Assembly: GCA_037176725.1 (NCBI GenBank)
Contig: JAZBRS010000026.1
Span: 148,873,501 to 148,937,500, forward strand
Source of the DNA: Posidonia oceanica
Lineage: Eukaryota; Streptophyta; Magnoliopsida; Alismatales; Posidoniaceae
Reading direction: 5' to 3'
DNA length: 64,000 nt
A program made the translations under genes and the position numbers. The notes beneath the pieces were generated by a model. That model was not told where the DNA came from, did not search any database, and worked only from the letters and a program-made list of their open reading frames with translations. Below are positions 10,473-20,838 of this stretch, in pieces (the first letter of the stretch is position 1; every line of letters starts with the position of its first letter).

Positions 10473-10777
10473 GACTCAGCTGGGGATGATCAGCTGAGGG
10501 ACGCCGAGTGGCGTAGCTTGACGACGTGGGTCCGCAGGTGTTCTGCACTCCGGATTGGGTGCTAGGGACTTTGCTGCATTGTGATGGCTGCAAGTCTGGC
10601 CAGAGGGCCCGAGATGATGATGATAATGAATATGCAATGCATTGAACAGTCTTGAAGTGCAAGCAGATAGCAGAAACAGTTTTTCATTGATAAAGCTTGA
10701 TGAGTACAATGCCTGTGGCAGGCCAAAAGATGTACAGCATGACTTGAAAGAAGACCAGATGACGGTTGCACAAGGGC
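10473..10777 (-). other. Sequence directly 3' of the PMD ORF in element A
   Basis: Matches B 28114-28430 and E 58440-58723 (shared words CCTCTGGCCAGACTTGCA and CACCTCAAGACTACTTAATGC in the B strand). It is untranslated and more conserved than the repeat arrays beyond it. Confidence 0.65.
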
Positions 10778-11980
10778 CTAGTCAGTTCGAGCCTTCTTCG
10801 ACTGCCTGGAGTCGGGGAATAGGGGGCCGCCTGGTGGGACCTCAGTGATAGGCCAGAGCTCTCGAACTTCAGCTTCATATTCTGGGGTGCATCCCGTACC
10901 TCTCACAGCTGCAATGTCTGTCGATTGGATCCCATGCTGCATCAGACTAGAGAGCTTCTTGGTTGGGGTAGTTGTGCTGAGAGGGTACATTTGAAGGAGC
11001 TCAGGCGCTGTACTGTCGATGAAGGCGCCCTGCTGGAAGCCGAACTGGCGCATAACCCTGATGGGGTGGTACTCTACGCCCGCTGTGAAGCCCGGAAGAA
11101 TAATCAGTCACGCGTCGTGCGCGCTGAAGAAGACAGTAAATGGCTCGGCTATAGAGGGGACAATACGCCAGGTTACAGCGTCGTCAGTCAGTGCTGATAG
11201 CTTCTCGTATTCTTCTTTGACGCTCTTGTCTATCTTGGCATGGGCGCTGCTGCAGTAAGCTTCGAAGGCATGCACCTGGGGGCGCAGAAGGTCCACTTCT
11301 AAGTGCACCATTAGCCAGACTTGTATGAGTGCTCCGCAACCGTGGAAGTGGCGGCAGCGATGTGAGATGCGGTCCAGCCCGCAATAAGTCTCTGCCAGAA
11401 CAACTGGTGCAAGGTTTATGTGCTGGGTCACCACAACAAGTGCTATCTCTGCAACCTCAATGGCCACTGTCAGTCGGCCATGGATAAAGATCAGCTCGCC
11501 CAGGAAGCGGATGACAAACCCTCGGAGCCACAGCTCATCCCCGAGTTCTGCGCGCTTGTTCACGATATTACCGAAGTGCGCAAGGCGAAGCATAGGTTCA
11601 GGCCCACTGGTGCAGATTAGTTTCTGTTGGCAGGTTCGAGTAGGGAGCCCAGTTAGCTGGCTCAGGACCTTGAGATATCCATCTCACCTCATGAAAACAG
11701 ACGGCCCCATGATCTTGGAAAAGCCGCAGATCTGACGCACCTCTTCTAGTGTAGGCGTAAGCTCAGTTCTGCCAAAGCGAAAGACGTGGTGCGCCGGTTT
11801 CCAGAATCTTGCGGCGGCACACAGAAGATGGCGGCTTACTTCCACATCAGCGGCCTTCAGTGGCTTGGTTGGGACCCCCCAGAGGCGCAGCTTCTCACAG
11901 TCTTCTTGAGTGAGCCTGCCGATCCATTCTCGCAGGGTTTCCGAGCAATGTGCTGGAGTTAACAGAGTAGGGAAGCCCAT
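10778..11980 (-). pseudogene. PMD/DUF7745-like extra ORF of element A, two nonsense codons
   Basis: Exactly 1203 bp, the same length as the intact copy in B, in one frame from ATG at 11980 to a stop at 10778, with no indels. Two in-frame TGA codons break it: 11684-11686 (Arg in B, just after the FMR motif near residue 98) and 11108-11110 (Arg in B, before the LPGF motif). Both replace arginine codons. The N-terminal block with RFWKPAHHVFRFG and TELTPTLEEV and the C-terminal VEYHPIRVMRQFG are kept. PMD proteins include MAIN and MAIL1 and are often found inside plant transposons; the role in these elements is unknown. See the intact copy at 26911. Confidence 0.85.
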
Positions 11981-13417
11981 TGCGCAGATCGCAGAGGTAC
12001 AGGCTGATAGCTGCAGAGCTTGAAGGTACCTGTTATCAACATTGTGAACAGTCAGATCACACAGGCATATAATCTCTGACAGAGAGCAGAATCTGAGGCT
12101 GATAAAGTAGTTCCATATGCATCATAGCAGTCAATAACAGAACATAGCAGTTAAGCACAGATAAGCAAAGTGGATCTGCAGTAGTCTTGCGGATACAGGG
12201 CGAGGGCCAGCAGGAGATCTGAACCAGCGCAGCTTGAGCAGCGTCAATGCGCTCTGGTGGGGAGAAGTACTGTCTCAGGGTCGAAGCGAGTTGCAGAGCG
12301 GAATGATTGATAAGACGGAATGATAGAAGAGGATGCATGTATGCATGATGCAGTGATTAATATGCTTATGAAGTGGTTAGTATGCTTTGATGGATGAGTA
12401 TGCTTGGATGCCCTCAGCATACGAAGTGCTTTGGTGCCTGCTGCAAAGGAAGGGAGTGGTCCCTGACTCACTGGGCCCTACCTAGACTCTTGGCTTGCTG
12501 GTGGCGCTCCGGAACAGGTGTTGGCATTATACAGGTGGTGGTGTGGTGAGGACAGGCTACTTGCCGAACTCTCAAGACCTACACCTATTCTTTCAGCTCT
12601 CTTTTTTTTGATTTCTCCCTCATAGGTATGCAGTCTTTCTCTCCCCCTAGCTGGGAGAGGGTAAGTGTTTGCTCTTGAAGGGAAGTGGGGGACCCTTTTT
12701 AAAACTTAACACCTTTGGGTCTCTAGTGAGGTGCGGGGGATGATGGTGCCTGTATTTTCGGGCTGAAACTTGCCTTTTTTTTTCTCTTTTCTCTTTTTTT
12801 TTTTTTGCTTTTTCCCCCTTTTTTGGTTTTTGTTCTATCTCTTTTCCTGCTTGTTTGATTTCTTTTTTTTTCTTTTTTTTTTTCAGGCTTTTGCTATCCC
12901 CATTTTGGTGGCAAAAGAAGGGTGCTTGAGTCGTGATAGATCTGGGCTTTGGGTCTGCTGTGTGATGGGTAGAAGGAGCAGGGTTAGACTGCACACCCCT
13001 ATCTCTAGGGCCGGCTTCTGTCTTCGTCTTCTGTTCCTTGGATGTGCCCAAGCCTAGATGTCTACTCTCACTTTTTCCAGACTCACATCCTAACATTTTT
13101 TCTCCCTCAGAGGTGTATGTCCTTACGAGATTAGGCAGTTCGCCTGTCCTGATTGGTGGTGGCTCCCTCACTAGCTAAGGCGTCTAAGTAGTGCCGGGTG
13201 AGGTAGGGCGGACTCTTTCCAGAGCAGGCAAGCACTTCCGGTTTTCATCACCGGGCCAAAAATGTGATGCATGATTTGAGAGAATGACGATGATGATTTG
13301 GAAAAGAGAGAATGCAAGAGTAGGATAGATAGACGATGTAGGTAGGATGAGAATGCAAGATGTGAGAATGCAAGTGCGTAGGTGGGAGAAGGGCATCTGC
13401 AACGGGGCCGCCTTCGG
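11981..13417 (-). other. Spacer between integrase and PMD ORF in element A
   Basis: No gene seen. Just upstream of the PMD start is TAACAGGTACC (sense), also present in B as TAACAGGTACTT; it could serve as a splice acceptor. The 12764-12884 part is a C/T tract on plus. The rest matches B 821-1637 plus 26363-26910. In sense, ORF-like text at 12647-13171 is low-complexity and is not called. Confidence 0.65.
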
Positions 13418-14299
13418 CTACTGACAGTACTTCTTGAGATAGCAGAGGTTGACGGGCTCAGACTGCTCAACCCAGTCCATATCCTCGAGAGTTGCAGCGC
13501 CTCCCGAGAAGATCTGCTTGACCACAAAGGGGCCACGCCAATTGGGTCGGAATTTCCCTCGACCATCAGGCAAATGGATGGCGCGCAAGACAAGGTCCCC
13601 TGGCTGGAAGTTTCTGGGCTGGACCTTCTTCAAGAATGCTTTGGCCATCCGCTTCTGGTAGCAGTGAGCGTTGTGCATAGCTTGCAGTCTGCGCTCATCA
13701 ATCAGATTCAGTTGGACGCAGCGGTCTTCAACCCATTCTGCCTCTTCCAACTCAGCTTCTCGTAGGATCCGCAGAGAGGGGATCTCTACTTCAACAAGTA
13801 GCACCGCCTCCATGCCGTACACCAGAGAGTACGGGGTGGCTCCCGTCGAGGTCCGGATTGATGTCCTGTACGCCCAGAGCGCATACGGGAGCTTGTCATG
13901 CCAATCCTTGTGGGCTTCTGCCATTTTCTTCAGGATTTTGACAATGTTCTTGTTTGCAGACTCCACTGCTCCATTCATCTGTGGCCGGTAGGGCAAGGAT
14001 CGATGATGCTGGATCTTGAGACTTTGCAGGTATTCCTCGATCCTTTTGGCAATGAAGTTTGTGCCATTATCAGAGATGACTGAGTGCGGGACCCCATATC
14101 GGGCAACGATATTGTTCTTGATAAACTTTTCTATTGCCACAGCGGTGACTGTCTTATAAGAAGCTGCTTCCACCCACTTGGTAAAGTAATCGATCGCTAC
14201 CAGAATGTAACGATGACCATTTGAAGCAGCTGGGTGGATGGTGCCAATGACATCGATCTCCCAGGTGGAGAAAGGCCATGGCGAAGACATGTTATGCAG
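13418..14299 (-). CDS. Integrase core and C-terminus of element A (N-terminal zinc domain deleted)
   Basis: Open frame, 290 residues from the Met at 14290. It would catalyse insertion of element cDNA. The catalytic triad is complete: Asp13 in WEIDVIG, Asp74 in SDNGTNF and Glu110 in QMNGAVES, giving D-D-35-E spacing. The C-terminal part has FRPGD and WRGPFVV (GPY/F-like) and ends at a TAG at 13418. The H2C2 zinc-binding domain that normally precedes LHNMSSPWPF is missing, because a deletion joins this point to the gag-pro linker in another frame; a TAG sits at 14300-14302 just upstream in the integrase frame. It could therefore only be made from an internal start, and is probably a remnant despite its open frame. 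Confidence 0.85.
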   Translation of the reverse strand: MHNMSSPWPFSTWEIDVIGTIHPAASNGHRYILVAIDYFTKWVEAASYKTVTAVAIEKFIKNNIVARYGVPHSVISDNGTNFIAKRIEEYLQSLKIQHHRSLPYRPQMNGAVESANKNIVKILKKMAEAHKDWHDKLPYALWAYRTSIRTSTGATPYSLVYGMEAVLLVEVEIPSLRILREAELEEAEWVEDRCVQLNLIDERRLQAMHNAHCYQKRMAKAFLKKVQPRNFQPGDLVLRAIHLPDGRGKFRPNWRGPFVVKQIFSGGAATLEDMDWVEQSEPVNLCYLKKYCQ

Positions 14300-14312
14300 C
14301 TATTGCGGGGGG
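14296..14312 (-). other. Deletion junction removing RT, RNase H and the integrase zinc domain
   Basis: In sense, the gag-pro frame reads as linker up to about 14310. From about 14299 the sequence is integrase LHNMSSPWPF in a different frame. No RT motif (such as the YxDD box) or RNase H motif exists anywhere in the window. The exact breakpoint is uncertain by about ten bases. Confidence 0.8.
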
Positions 14313-15540
14313 GCCATGCTAATTCTGCTGTTGATACCGTTGGCGGCCCTACTGTTGAGGCTGCTAACAACTCTGTTACTGATTCGGCCTTCTGCTCTGT
14401 TACTGCTGCTGCTTGGACTGCTAGTGCTTCCTCCTCTGAGTCTTCTAGTGTGCTTAGGGAGGGTATGCCGGACCGGCGGCTGATCTGGACATTGCCACTC
14501 GCTGTGCTGCTCCGGTGAGGCATGTGTTGCACAAACCACCTAGACCCGCCTTCTGGTCGGAGAGTGATGAGCTCATCTGGTCTAGGGGAGTCCGGCGTTG
14601 CTGAGTCTTCTTCCAGGACCATGATAGAGGCATGGTCTTCTTGTAGAGGGGGGTTCGCAACCACGGCTTTCCCTTTCCTTTCTGCAGCTTGATGCTCTGT
14701 CAAGTCTTCTGCTATCGACTTGAGTTATTCTTGATAAAGTAGTTCTAAGTCGGACATCCAAGAATCGACCTGAGCTTCTATCGCCACTCCTTCTTCCTCG
14801 TCTGAGGGGGAGTCGACGTAGTAGGCGCCGAGGGCCTGCGGCACTGGCCCGGCTGCAAGACGGATTGCTGCCCTTGGAATCTGCATGATCTGGTTCACGG
14901 GCGCGTCCGATGGCGGCAACTCCGATGTAGAAGGCGCAGATAGACAGGTCAGCGGTGCCACAGATGGATAAGTTGCCAGGGTCACTGTTGCGGGTGAAGA
15001 GTAAGCAGAGACGCTCTTCTGAGGGCTCAAGGGCCTGGAGAGTGTAGTGCTCAGTTGGCCTTTTGTATCGGGCCGTAACTGAGAGAGTGCAACCTCTGAC
15101 GCCATGGGGTCTTGCCATGAGAGCTGCTACTGGTTGTCAGGAGGATGCGAAGCGGACTGCGCCGGCTGCATTCTTGGAGATGTGGCTGCTGAAGCGGGCT
15201 GAGCCGCACTGCTAACTGAGTTGATTAACTCCCCCTCCAGAGATAGGGACAGTGGCACCGATGTAACTGTGACCGCTGGTAGCATGCTTGATTCTGCCAG
15301 AAGGAGTGTCTCTGACTCCTGTACTGCTGCTGTCTGTTCTAGTGATGCAGATGTGGCTGTAAAGGAGTGAGAGCTTGCTAGTTCTGCCACAGGGCCTGCT
15401 GAGCTGCCTGCTGTATCTGCCAGAGGGAGAGCTGAATAAACTGACTGTGTGGCCTCTGCTCTGATTACTGTTTCTGCTGTGCCGGTTGGGACTGCCTCTG
15501 TTGTGCCAGACTGCTCCTCATCCGAGTAGTAGTCCTCAAC
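14311..15540 (-). pseudogene. Post-protease linker of the gag-pol frame, element A
   Basis: Same frame as gag and protease, broken by TAG at 15127 and TAA at 14725. The deduced text is rich in Ser, Ala, Thr and acidic residues (for example SPSDEEEGV and LEDSEEEAL), low in complexity, without a recognised domain. It lies where Tat elements have a variable spacer before RT; RT itself does not follow. Confidence 0.7.
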
Positions 15541-16986
15541 TCACACCCAATCCTCTGTCAGTGCCGTGTCTTGATCGTCGGTCGACCCCAGGATTCCTGC
15601 ACTGGTAAAGTTAGTGAGGTCTCTGGGAATGGCTGGTTCATGGTCCTTGAGCTGGAAGCAGTGATCTTCGCTGAGCTTTGGTTTGTAGCCGAGGCCTTCA
15701 GATTTCCTTCGCTCCACTGCTACGATCGGCTCTGTGATCCCCTGGCTGTGACGCCCGAGCGGCGTACCCTTTATGTAACCCCACCTGTGACATACATTCT
15801 CGACCATTCGAAAGGGGTTGCTGTGAACGGTCAAGGAGTTGACGCGTTCAAGATCAGGAATGAAGTTAACCGGCTCGCACCGATTAACGTGATAAAGAGC
15901 TTCAGAAGTCTCGGGGTCAAACGGGATAGATTGTGAAGACACGGGGGAGACTGCTTCGATCCGCTCCTTCTCAAAGTTCTCCGCCATGACGACAATGACA
16001 TCATCGCCGCGACGGTACTTTATCATCCGATGGAGGGTCGAAGGAAGGACCTGATGCTTGTGGAGCCAAGGGCGCCCAAGCAGAAGATTGAAGTTCAGCT
16101 CCAAGTCGACGACATAGAATTCTACGTCGAAGATGACCGGGCCAATAGCGAGAGGAATAATCAGAACCCCTAAAGCGTCATGGTGTGTGTTGTCAAAAGC
16201 TGTCATTCCCCTCACGGCTGGCGTGATGTCCTCGGCTTTGAATCCGAGCTTGGTTGCTGTACGCAAGGGGCAGACGTTAAGGCCTAACCCATTATCAACC
16301 AGTGTTAGGGGAATGCGAAAGTTTTTGAACTGCACCGTGACGAATAGGGGCTGGTTGTGATTAATCCCTGCCGGAGGCAGCTCATCACTCGTAAAAGAGA
16401 TGACCTGGGGCTTCGCAATCAACCCAACCATGCTCTCCAAGGTTGAAGGCTCAATGGACTGGGACACGCAGGCAGCCTGGAACACGCGAAGAAAAGCCTC
16501 GCGGTGTTCGGCAGAGGTGTGGATCAGGTCCCAAATGGAAATGTCAGCTTTGACCTTCTTAAGCTGGGAGGTCAAGTCTGCCCTGGGTTAGTTCTTTTTG
16601 GCAATAGGAGGGGTTGCTTGGGCAAGCTCTAAGGGGGTAGTGGCAGGAAGCTGGGCCGCTATAGGCTGGGCAGGGATTTGGCTAGCTACAGGCAAGCCTG
16701 AGGTTGGATCTGCTATGGGTTGGCTAGAGGGTGGGGGCATAACAGGTCCAGGGTGAGTTGGCCTAATTGCCGGTGTTGGGGGCCTATAAACCCTCCCCGA
16801 TCGCGTTACTTCCGCGCACATCTCTGTGGCGTAGCTGTAAGGGACGCGATGGGTGTCCAAGGTTAAGTCAATAACCATTGGAGCACGTGCTGCGAGCACA
16901 GGAGGGGTTACAGGGGGACCTACAGGATATTGAGGTCTGTCTAAAGGGTATGATTGTTGGGGTGGGAAGGCTGGGGCAGGTTGAGG
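15541..16986 (-). pseudogene. Retropepsin-like protease with G-patch, element A
   Basis: Continues the gag frame after TGA at 16987, with a further TAA at 16588 and a TGA at 15541. The aspartic protease core runs about 16380-15990: active site LVDNGLGLNVCPL (Asp codon 16294-16296), then the hydrophobic LGVLIIPLAIG, then LLGRPWLHKHQVLPS. The DNG in place of DT/SG is the normal form in Tat elements. It would mature the Gag-Pol polyprotein. Downstream, WGYIKGTPLGRHSQGITEPI and GLGYKP form a G-patch, an RNA-binding glycine-rich motif also typical of Tat/Ogre elements. The stops prevent a full product. Confidence 0.85.
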
Positions 16987-19503
16987 TCAGCCTAGAAGGT
17001 GTAGCTGAGGTCGCCCTAAGAGGTGGATGGGGGAACTAGGCCGGGCCCTAACTAGGAGGTGCACAGGGGATTGAGCCTGAGGAAGCATAGCGGGAGGCGC
17101 GAGAGGGCGCTCCGGCCTGGCACGCGGTCGGATCAAGTGAATTCCCGACTCGGAGCCGGCAACTGCCGCGAGATAGAGACTGACTGGGAAAGGCTCAGAA
17201 ACATCAGAGATGAGATCAGAAGGGTCTACCACAGAGGTAGCAGGCCTAGAGGGAAAGACAGAGTGAATGCCTGAGGTTCCAGCCCCTGCTGAATAAGTGT
17301 GCTCCGGTAGGGGTTGGCGGATGATGCCAGAATGAGGGGGAACAGCTGAATGAGCAGATGCATGTGTGTGTGCTTGAGTGGATGCCTCGTGTGTGTCGAT
17401 CACAATCGTTCCCGATTCGATCAGATCCTGAATTGCGTTCCGCAGGGAGTAGCAATTGTCCGTCGAATGCCCGGCGCTTCGATGGAAATTGCAGAAGAGG
17501 TCCGGCCTAAACCAATGCAGCAGAGGACTTGGCGGCGGACGAACCTCCGGGAACTTCAGGAGCGATGCAACCTTTGGCAAGATGACCGTGAGCGGTTCCA
17601 CCAGTGGGGCGAATCTTCGCTTCTCAGTGGGTGGTCTTCTTTGCCTCTGGTATGAGCCTTGCTGGACCGGTGCGGCAGGATAGACCAGTCTAGCAGTGGT
17701 AGTGATTTGTGGTGTGTGTGGATTCCTAGGTGCAGGAGCATACACCATCTGAGTTGGGGCAGGTCGCGACGGCAAGTGAACAGGCACAGTAGGGGAGTCG
17801 ACGAATGCAACAGCGGTTTTCGACGAGTCCTTCCTCTTCGGGCGGTTGTTGCTGCTGCCGCTGTTGTTGTTGGGGGCGCTGCTGTTGGCACTGTTATTGC
17901 TGATCACTGCCTGCTTAGCAAACGCAGAGAGAGCCGGGAAGTTGCCACTCCGTAAAGAACTCTCCACGCACGCTCCAGCTCTGATGAGTGCTGCAAAAGT
18001 AGTGACTGGTTGGATGCTAAGCAGAGCTCCGAGAGACGGCTGCGCCCCTTTGATAACGATCTCGATAGATTCCTCGTCAGAGGGTCTATCTCGAACCTGA
18101 GAGGCAAGGGTGCGCCAGTGGCCGACGTACTCCCCGAACGGCTCGCCAGAATTCTGCTTGATTGCGATCAAGTCCGCCCTCTTTGGGACCAGATCGAGGT
18201 TGAAGGAGTATTGTTCCAGGAATGCCTGACTGAGGTCATTCCAAGTCTTGATGGCTGACATATCAAGCGATGTGAACCACTTGAGTGCCGGCCCGGTCAA
18301 ACTCTTCTGGAACAGGCGGATCAGCAACCTCTCGTCAGCCTGAAGCTGAGCGAGATCACCGCAATACGCCTTCAGGTGTGCTACGGGGCAGCCCCTACCA
18401 TTATATTTCTCGAAGTCCGGGATTTTGAACTTCGGAGGGAGTACCGCCTCTGGAAAGCAGCAGAGGTCCCAGAATTGGTAGGTCTGGTGCTCAGTACCCT
18501 GCACTAGTCGTAGTGCTTTCTCCAAGACGTCCATCCGGTTATTGATGGGGTCAGGGATTGCTGCTGTAGGAGAGGGATCAGCAGGGGTAGCGAGTACATA
18601 CGCCGAATGGGTCGCACCTAAGTGCTCCTCCGGATCTACCATAGCGTCGCCTGGTGGAGCAACGGGATGGCCGGCGTATCCGTGCTGGGGGACTGTGTAT
18701 GCAGGAGTGTATGCAGGATGCTGGACTTGATGCAGAGGAGAAGAGTAGATGCCATGCTGTGCTGGGATAGGGGTAGGATGATGGAGCCCCAGTTGCTGCA
18801 CAAGCGGGGTGCCAGACAGCGAGCTAGTGAGGTACTGGGCTCCAGCCGGTCCAAAGGACTGACCACCAGAGGGGATTGGAGTATGCTGTGCTAAGTGTTG
18901 TGCAGCAGGAGGCAGTAAACGGGCCCCCATCGTCGGAACCATGAGCAGTTGAGACGATGGTCGAGGTGGAGGTGTGGAGGTCGATGCATGAAATGCAGGA
19001 ACTGTCCTCAGATGAACCTCAGGAACGACAAGAATAGAGGAAGGACGAACTGATAGAGCCATGCCCTGCAGTCTCTGGGCAAGCTCCATCAGGTGCTGGT
19101 ACTACGCCTCAGGCGTCTCGCCAGTGGGGACGCTGAAGTGCAGTGCCGGCGGGGGTTGAGAAACAAGGGGCACGGACACAGACTGTCCGGGAGGGAAGGA
19201 TTCTACAGAAAAGGTCGCAGCAGCGGTGGAAGGGATGTTGAAAGCGATGTATCCCTGGGACGGAGGGGGCAGTAGCATCTCCGGAACGCGGGTAATGGTC
19301 GTCAAGATAGACTCGGCGACCGGATCCGGAGGAAGAGATGCTTGCCACTGTCCCGAGACATACTGAGAACCTAGAGACGTCGGAGGAGGAAACCTTGGCG
19401 TCGGAGGGGGAACAAGAGGGACAGAAGGAGCAACCGGAGGGGCCGGAATGGAAACACCCTCCGTGACAGGAGTGAAGGAAGGCTCACTAACGTACTGGGC
19501 CAT
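16987..19503 (-). pseudogene. gag of element A (one internal stop, CX2HX4HX4C knuckle)
   Basis: Frame from ATG 19503 (MAQ). This start is preferred over an in-frame ATG at 19548 because element C shares the MAQ start and has a TAG just upstream in frame. A TAG at 19102-19104 breaks the N-terminal Pro-rich arm; translation could restart at 19089. The capsid-like retrotransposon gag domain lies near 18420-18000 (KWFTSLDM, TWNDLSQAFLEQY, EPFGEYVGHWR). A nucleocapsid knuckle at 17452-17493 has the spacing CX2HX4HX4C, that is, CCHC with His at position two. Gag would coat and package element RNA. The frame closes with a TGA at 16987. Confidence 0.9.
17452..17493 (-). other. Nucleocapsid zinc knuckle CX2HX4HX4C of element A gag
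   Basis: Residues CNFHRSAGHSTDNC. The same spacing is kept in the badly broken gag of C (38260-38301). Confidence 0.85.
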
Positions 19504-20819
19504 TGCTGACCTAGAGCGCGTGAGAACAGGGCTGTGACAAGTATTCAAGCGGTGATTCCTAAGAGGAGCTATCGTCGCAAGGGCGGATAGCTCAGAAGGG
19601 GAATGGTCGCGAATAAGGTCGCAACAGGGGCGTCAACGAGGGTCGGTACTCGAGCTCTGGCAAAGGAAACTCGCTTACCGATCACTGGTGACACAACAGA
19701 AGGAAGTTAGGGTTAGAAACTAAAAAGATGAATGCAAATGAGTTAGTTAAATGGCATGGATGATATGCATGCTTTCTAGTATGCCCCCCTTACCTAACTA
19801 GTGTTTCCTAGCTAGGTGATCTACTTCGGGTATCCCTGGGTGTACGGGTCACCGACTCAGGTCAGAAAAAGTAGGTCCCCTGCCTAACTCCTGGCCCAAA
19901 ACTCAGGTAATGACAGGGTGGTGCGTTGGTGGCCTCTACCTCGCCAAAGCGTGGGTGGTACCCTCTACTAACACCGACACGACCCCCGAACAAGGGGGGA
20001 CAGACCGACTGACTTGCGCCACGCCCAAAGCGGTGGAACAAGAGGCCGGGACCGTCCTTCGCAGACTAGTAGGTGGATTCAGATGAGAAGAATGCATGCC
20101 CTATATGGTACTTATGCAAATGATTAAAGTCTTTTATCTTGCGCATTTTATTAACCAAAGAGAGTGCAGGATTGTTTGTAGTCTCTAGTTGCTCCTAGAA
20201 GTTCTTTTTACTTACTATTTTTAGTTAACCATGGGGAGAGCAGACAAGTCTCTATTATCCTAGGCTTGGCATGTGTAAAGGGGAAGAAAATCAGTCAATC
20301 ATGGCAGGCAAACAACATACAACACAACAAAAGGCAAGTGCATGGCATGTGCGAGTGTTTGTGAGCATGACAGTGAAGAGAAAGCATTCATCATGTCAAA
20401 AGGCATATATACAGGGCATGTGCGTGCGTAGTGTCATAGCAAGTGTGTAAAAGAAGCATTCATCATTCAAAAAGCATGCATTGTTGCCAAACAAGTATGT
20501 AGACATGCATTGTGCGAGAAATAAAGCAATAATAAGCAAGATAACGAAAATGAAGACAGGTAAGCTGTAAAGCAGGTAAGAGCAGAAGCAAGGGAATAAG
20601 CGAGTAAACAAGCAACAGAGGTAAAGCAGAGCAAGACAGAGCAAACGCCAAGGCAAAGCAGCCGAGGCAGGTGCAAAACCTAAGCAGAGTAACCATAAGG
20701 CGACTTGCTAGGAGTTTGCACAGAAGAGCGACCAAAACAGACAAAAGAGGCAAGCAAAGGCAAGCAAAACTGCGAAAGCGGGCGAGCAAAAAGCCAGGAA
20801 CGAAAGCCGGAGTCTAGCA
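19504..20819 (-). other. 5' leader of element A between PBS and gag
   Basis: Untranslated; open stretches on minus are hydrophobic low-complexity text that is not conserved as protein. A C/G hairpin lies at 19983-19999 (plus CCCCCGAACAAGGGGG) inside a block GACAGACCGACTGACTTG shared with C and D. The part next to the PBS is rich in AGCAAA/GGCAAG words and is conserved in C. Confidence 0.7.
19983..19999 (-). promoter_or_regulatory. Conserved leader hairpin, element A (possible packaging/dimer site)
   Basis: Five-base C and G arms around a GAACAA loop. Equivalent hairpins are at 40661-40677 (C) and 48152-48167 (D), with changed loops and kept arms. Confidence 0.55.
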
Positions 20820-20837
20820 TCCCCAGCGGAGTCGCCA
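20820..20837 (-). promoter_or_regulatory. Primer binding site of element A (tRNA-Arg)
   Basis: Sense TGGCGACTCCGCTGGGGA, one base after the LTR end. It complements the 3' end of plant tRNA-Arg(ACG) plus CCA with one mismatch, as I recall that tRNA. Ogre elements are known for a tRNA-Arg primer. Confidence 0.88.
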
Positions 20838-20838
20838 C

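Noticed and set aside
13671..13991. Plus-strand ORF opposite the A integrase (similar one at 247-567 minus opposite the B integrase)
   Set aside because: Antisense shadows of the integrase frame; conserved only because integrase is.
20396..20789. Hydrophobic minus-strand ORFs in leaders of A and C (41159-41626)
   Set aside because: Come from AGCAAA/GGCAAG-rich sequence on the other strand; frames shift between copies.
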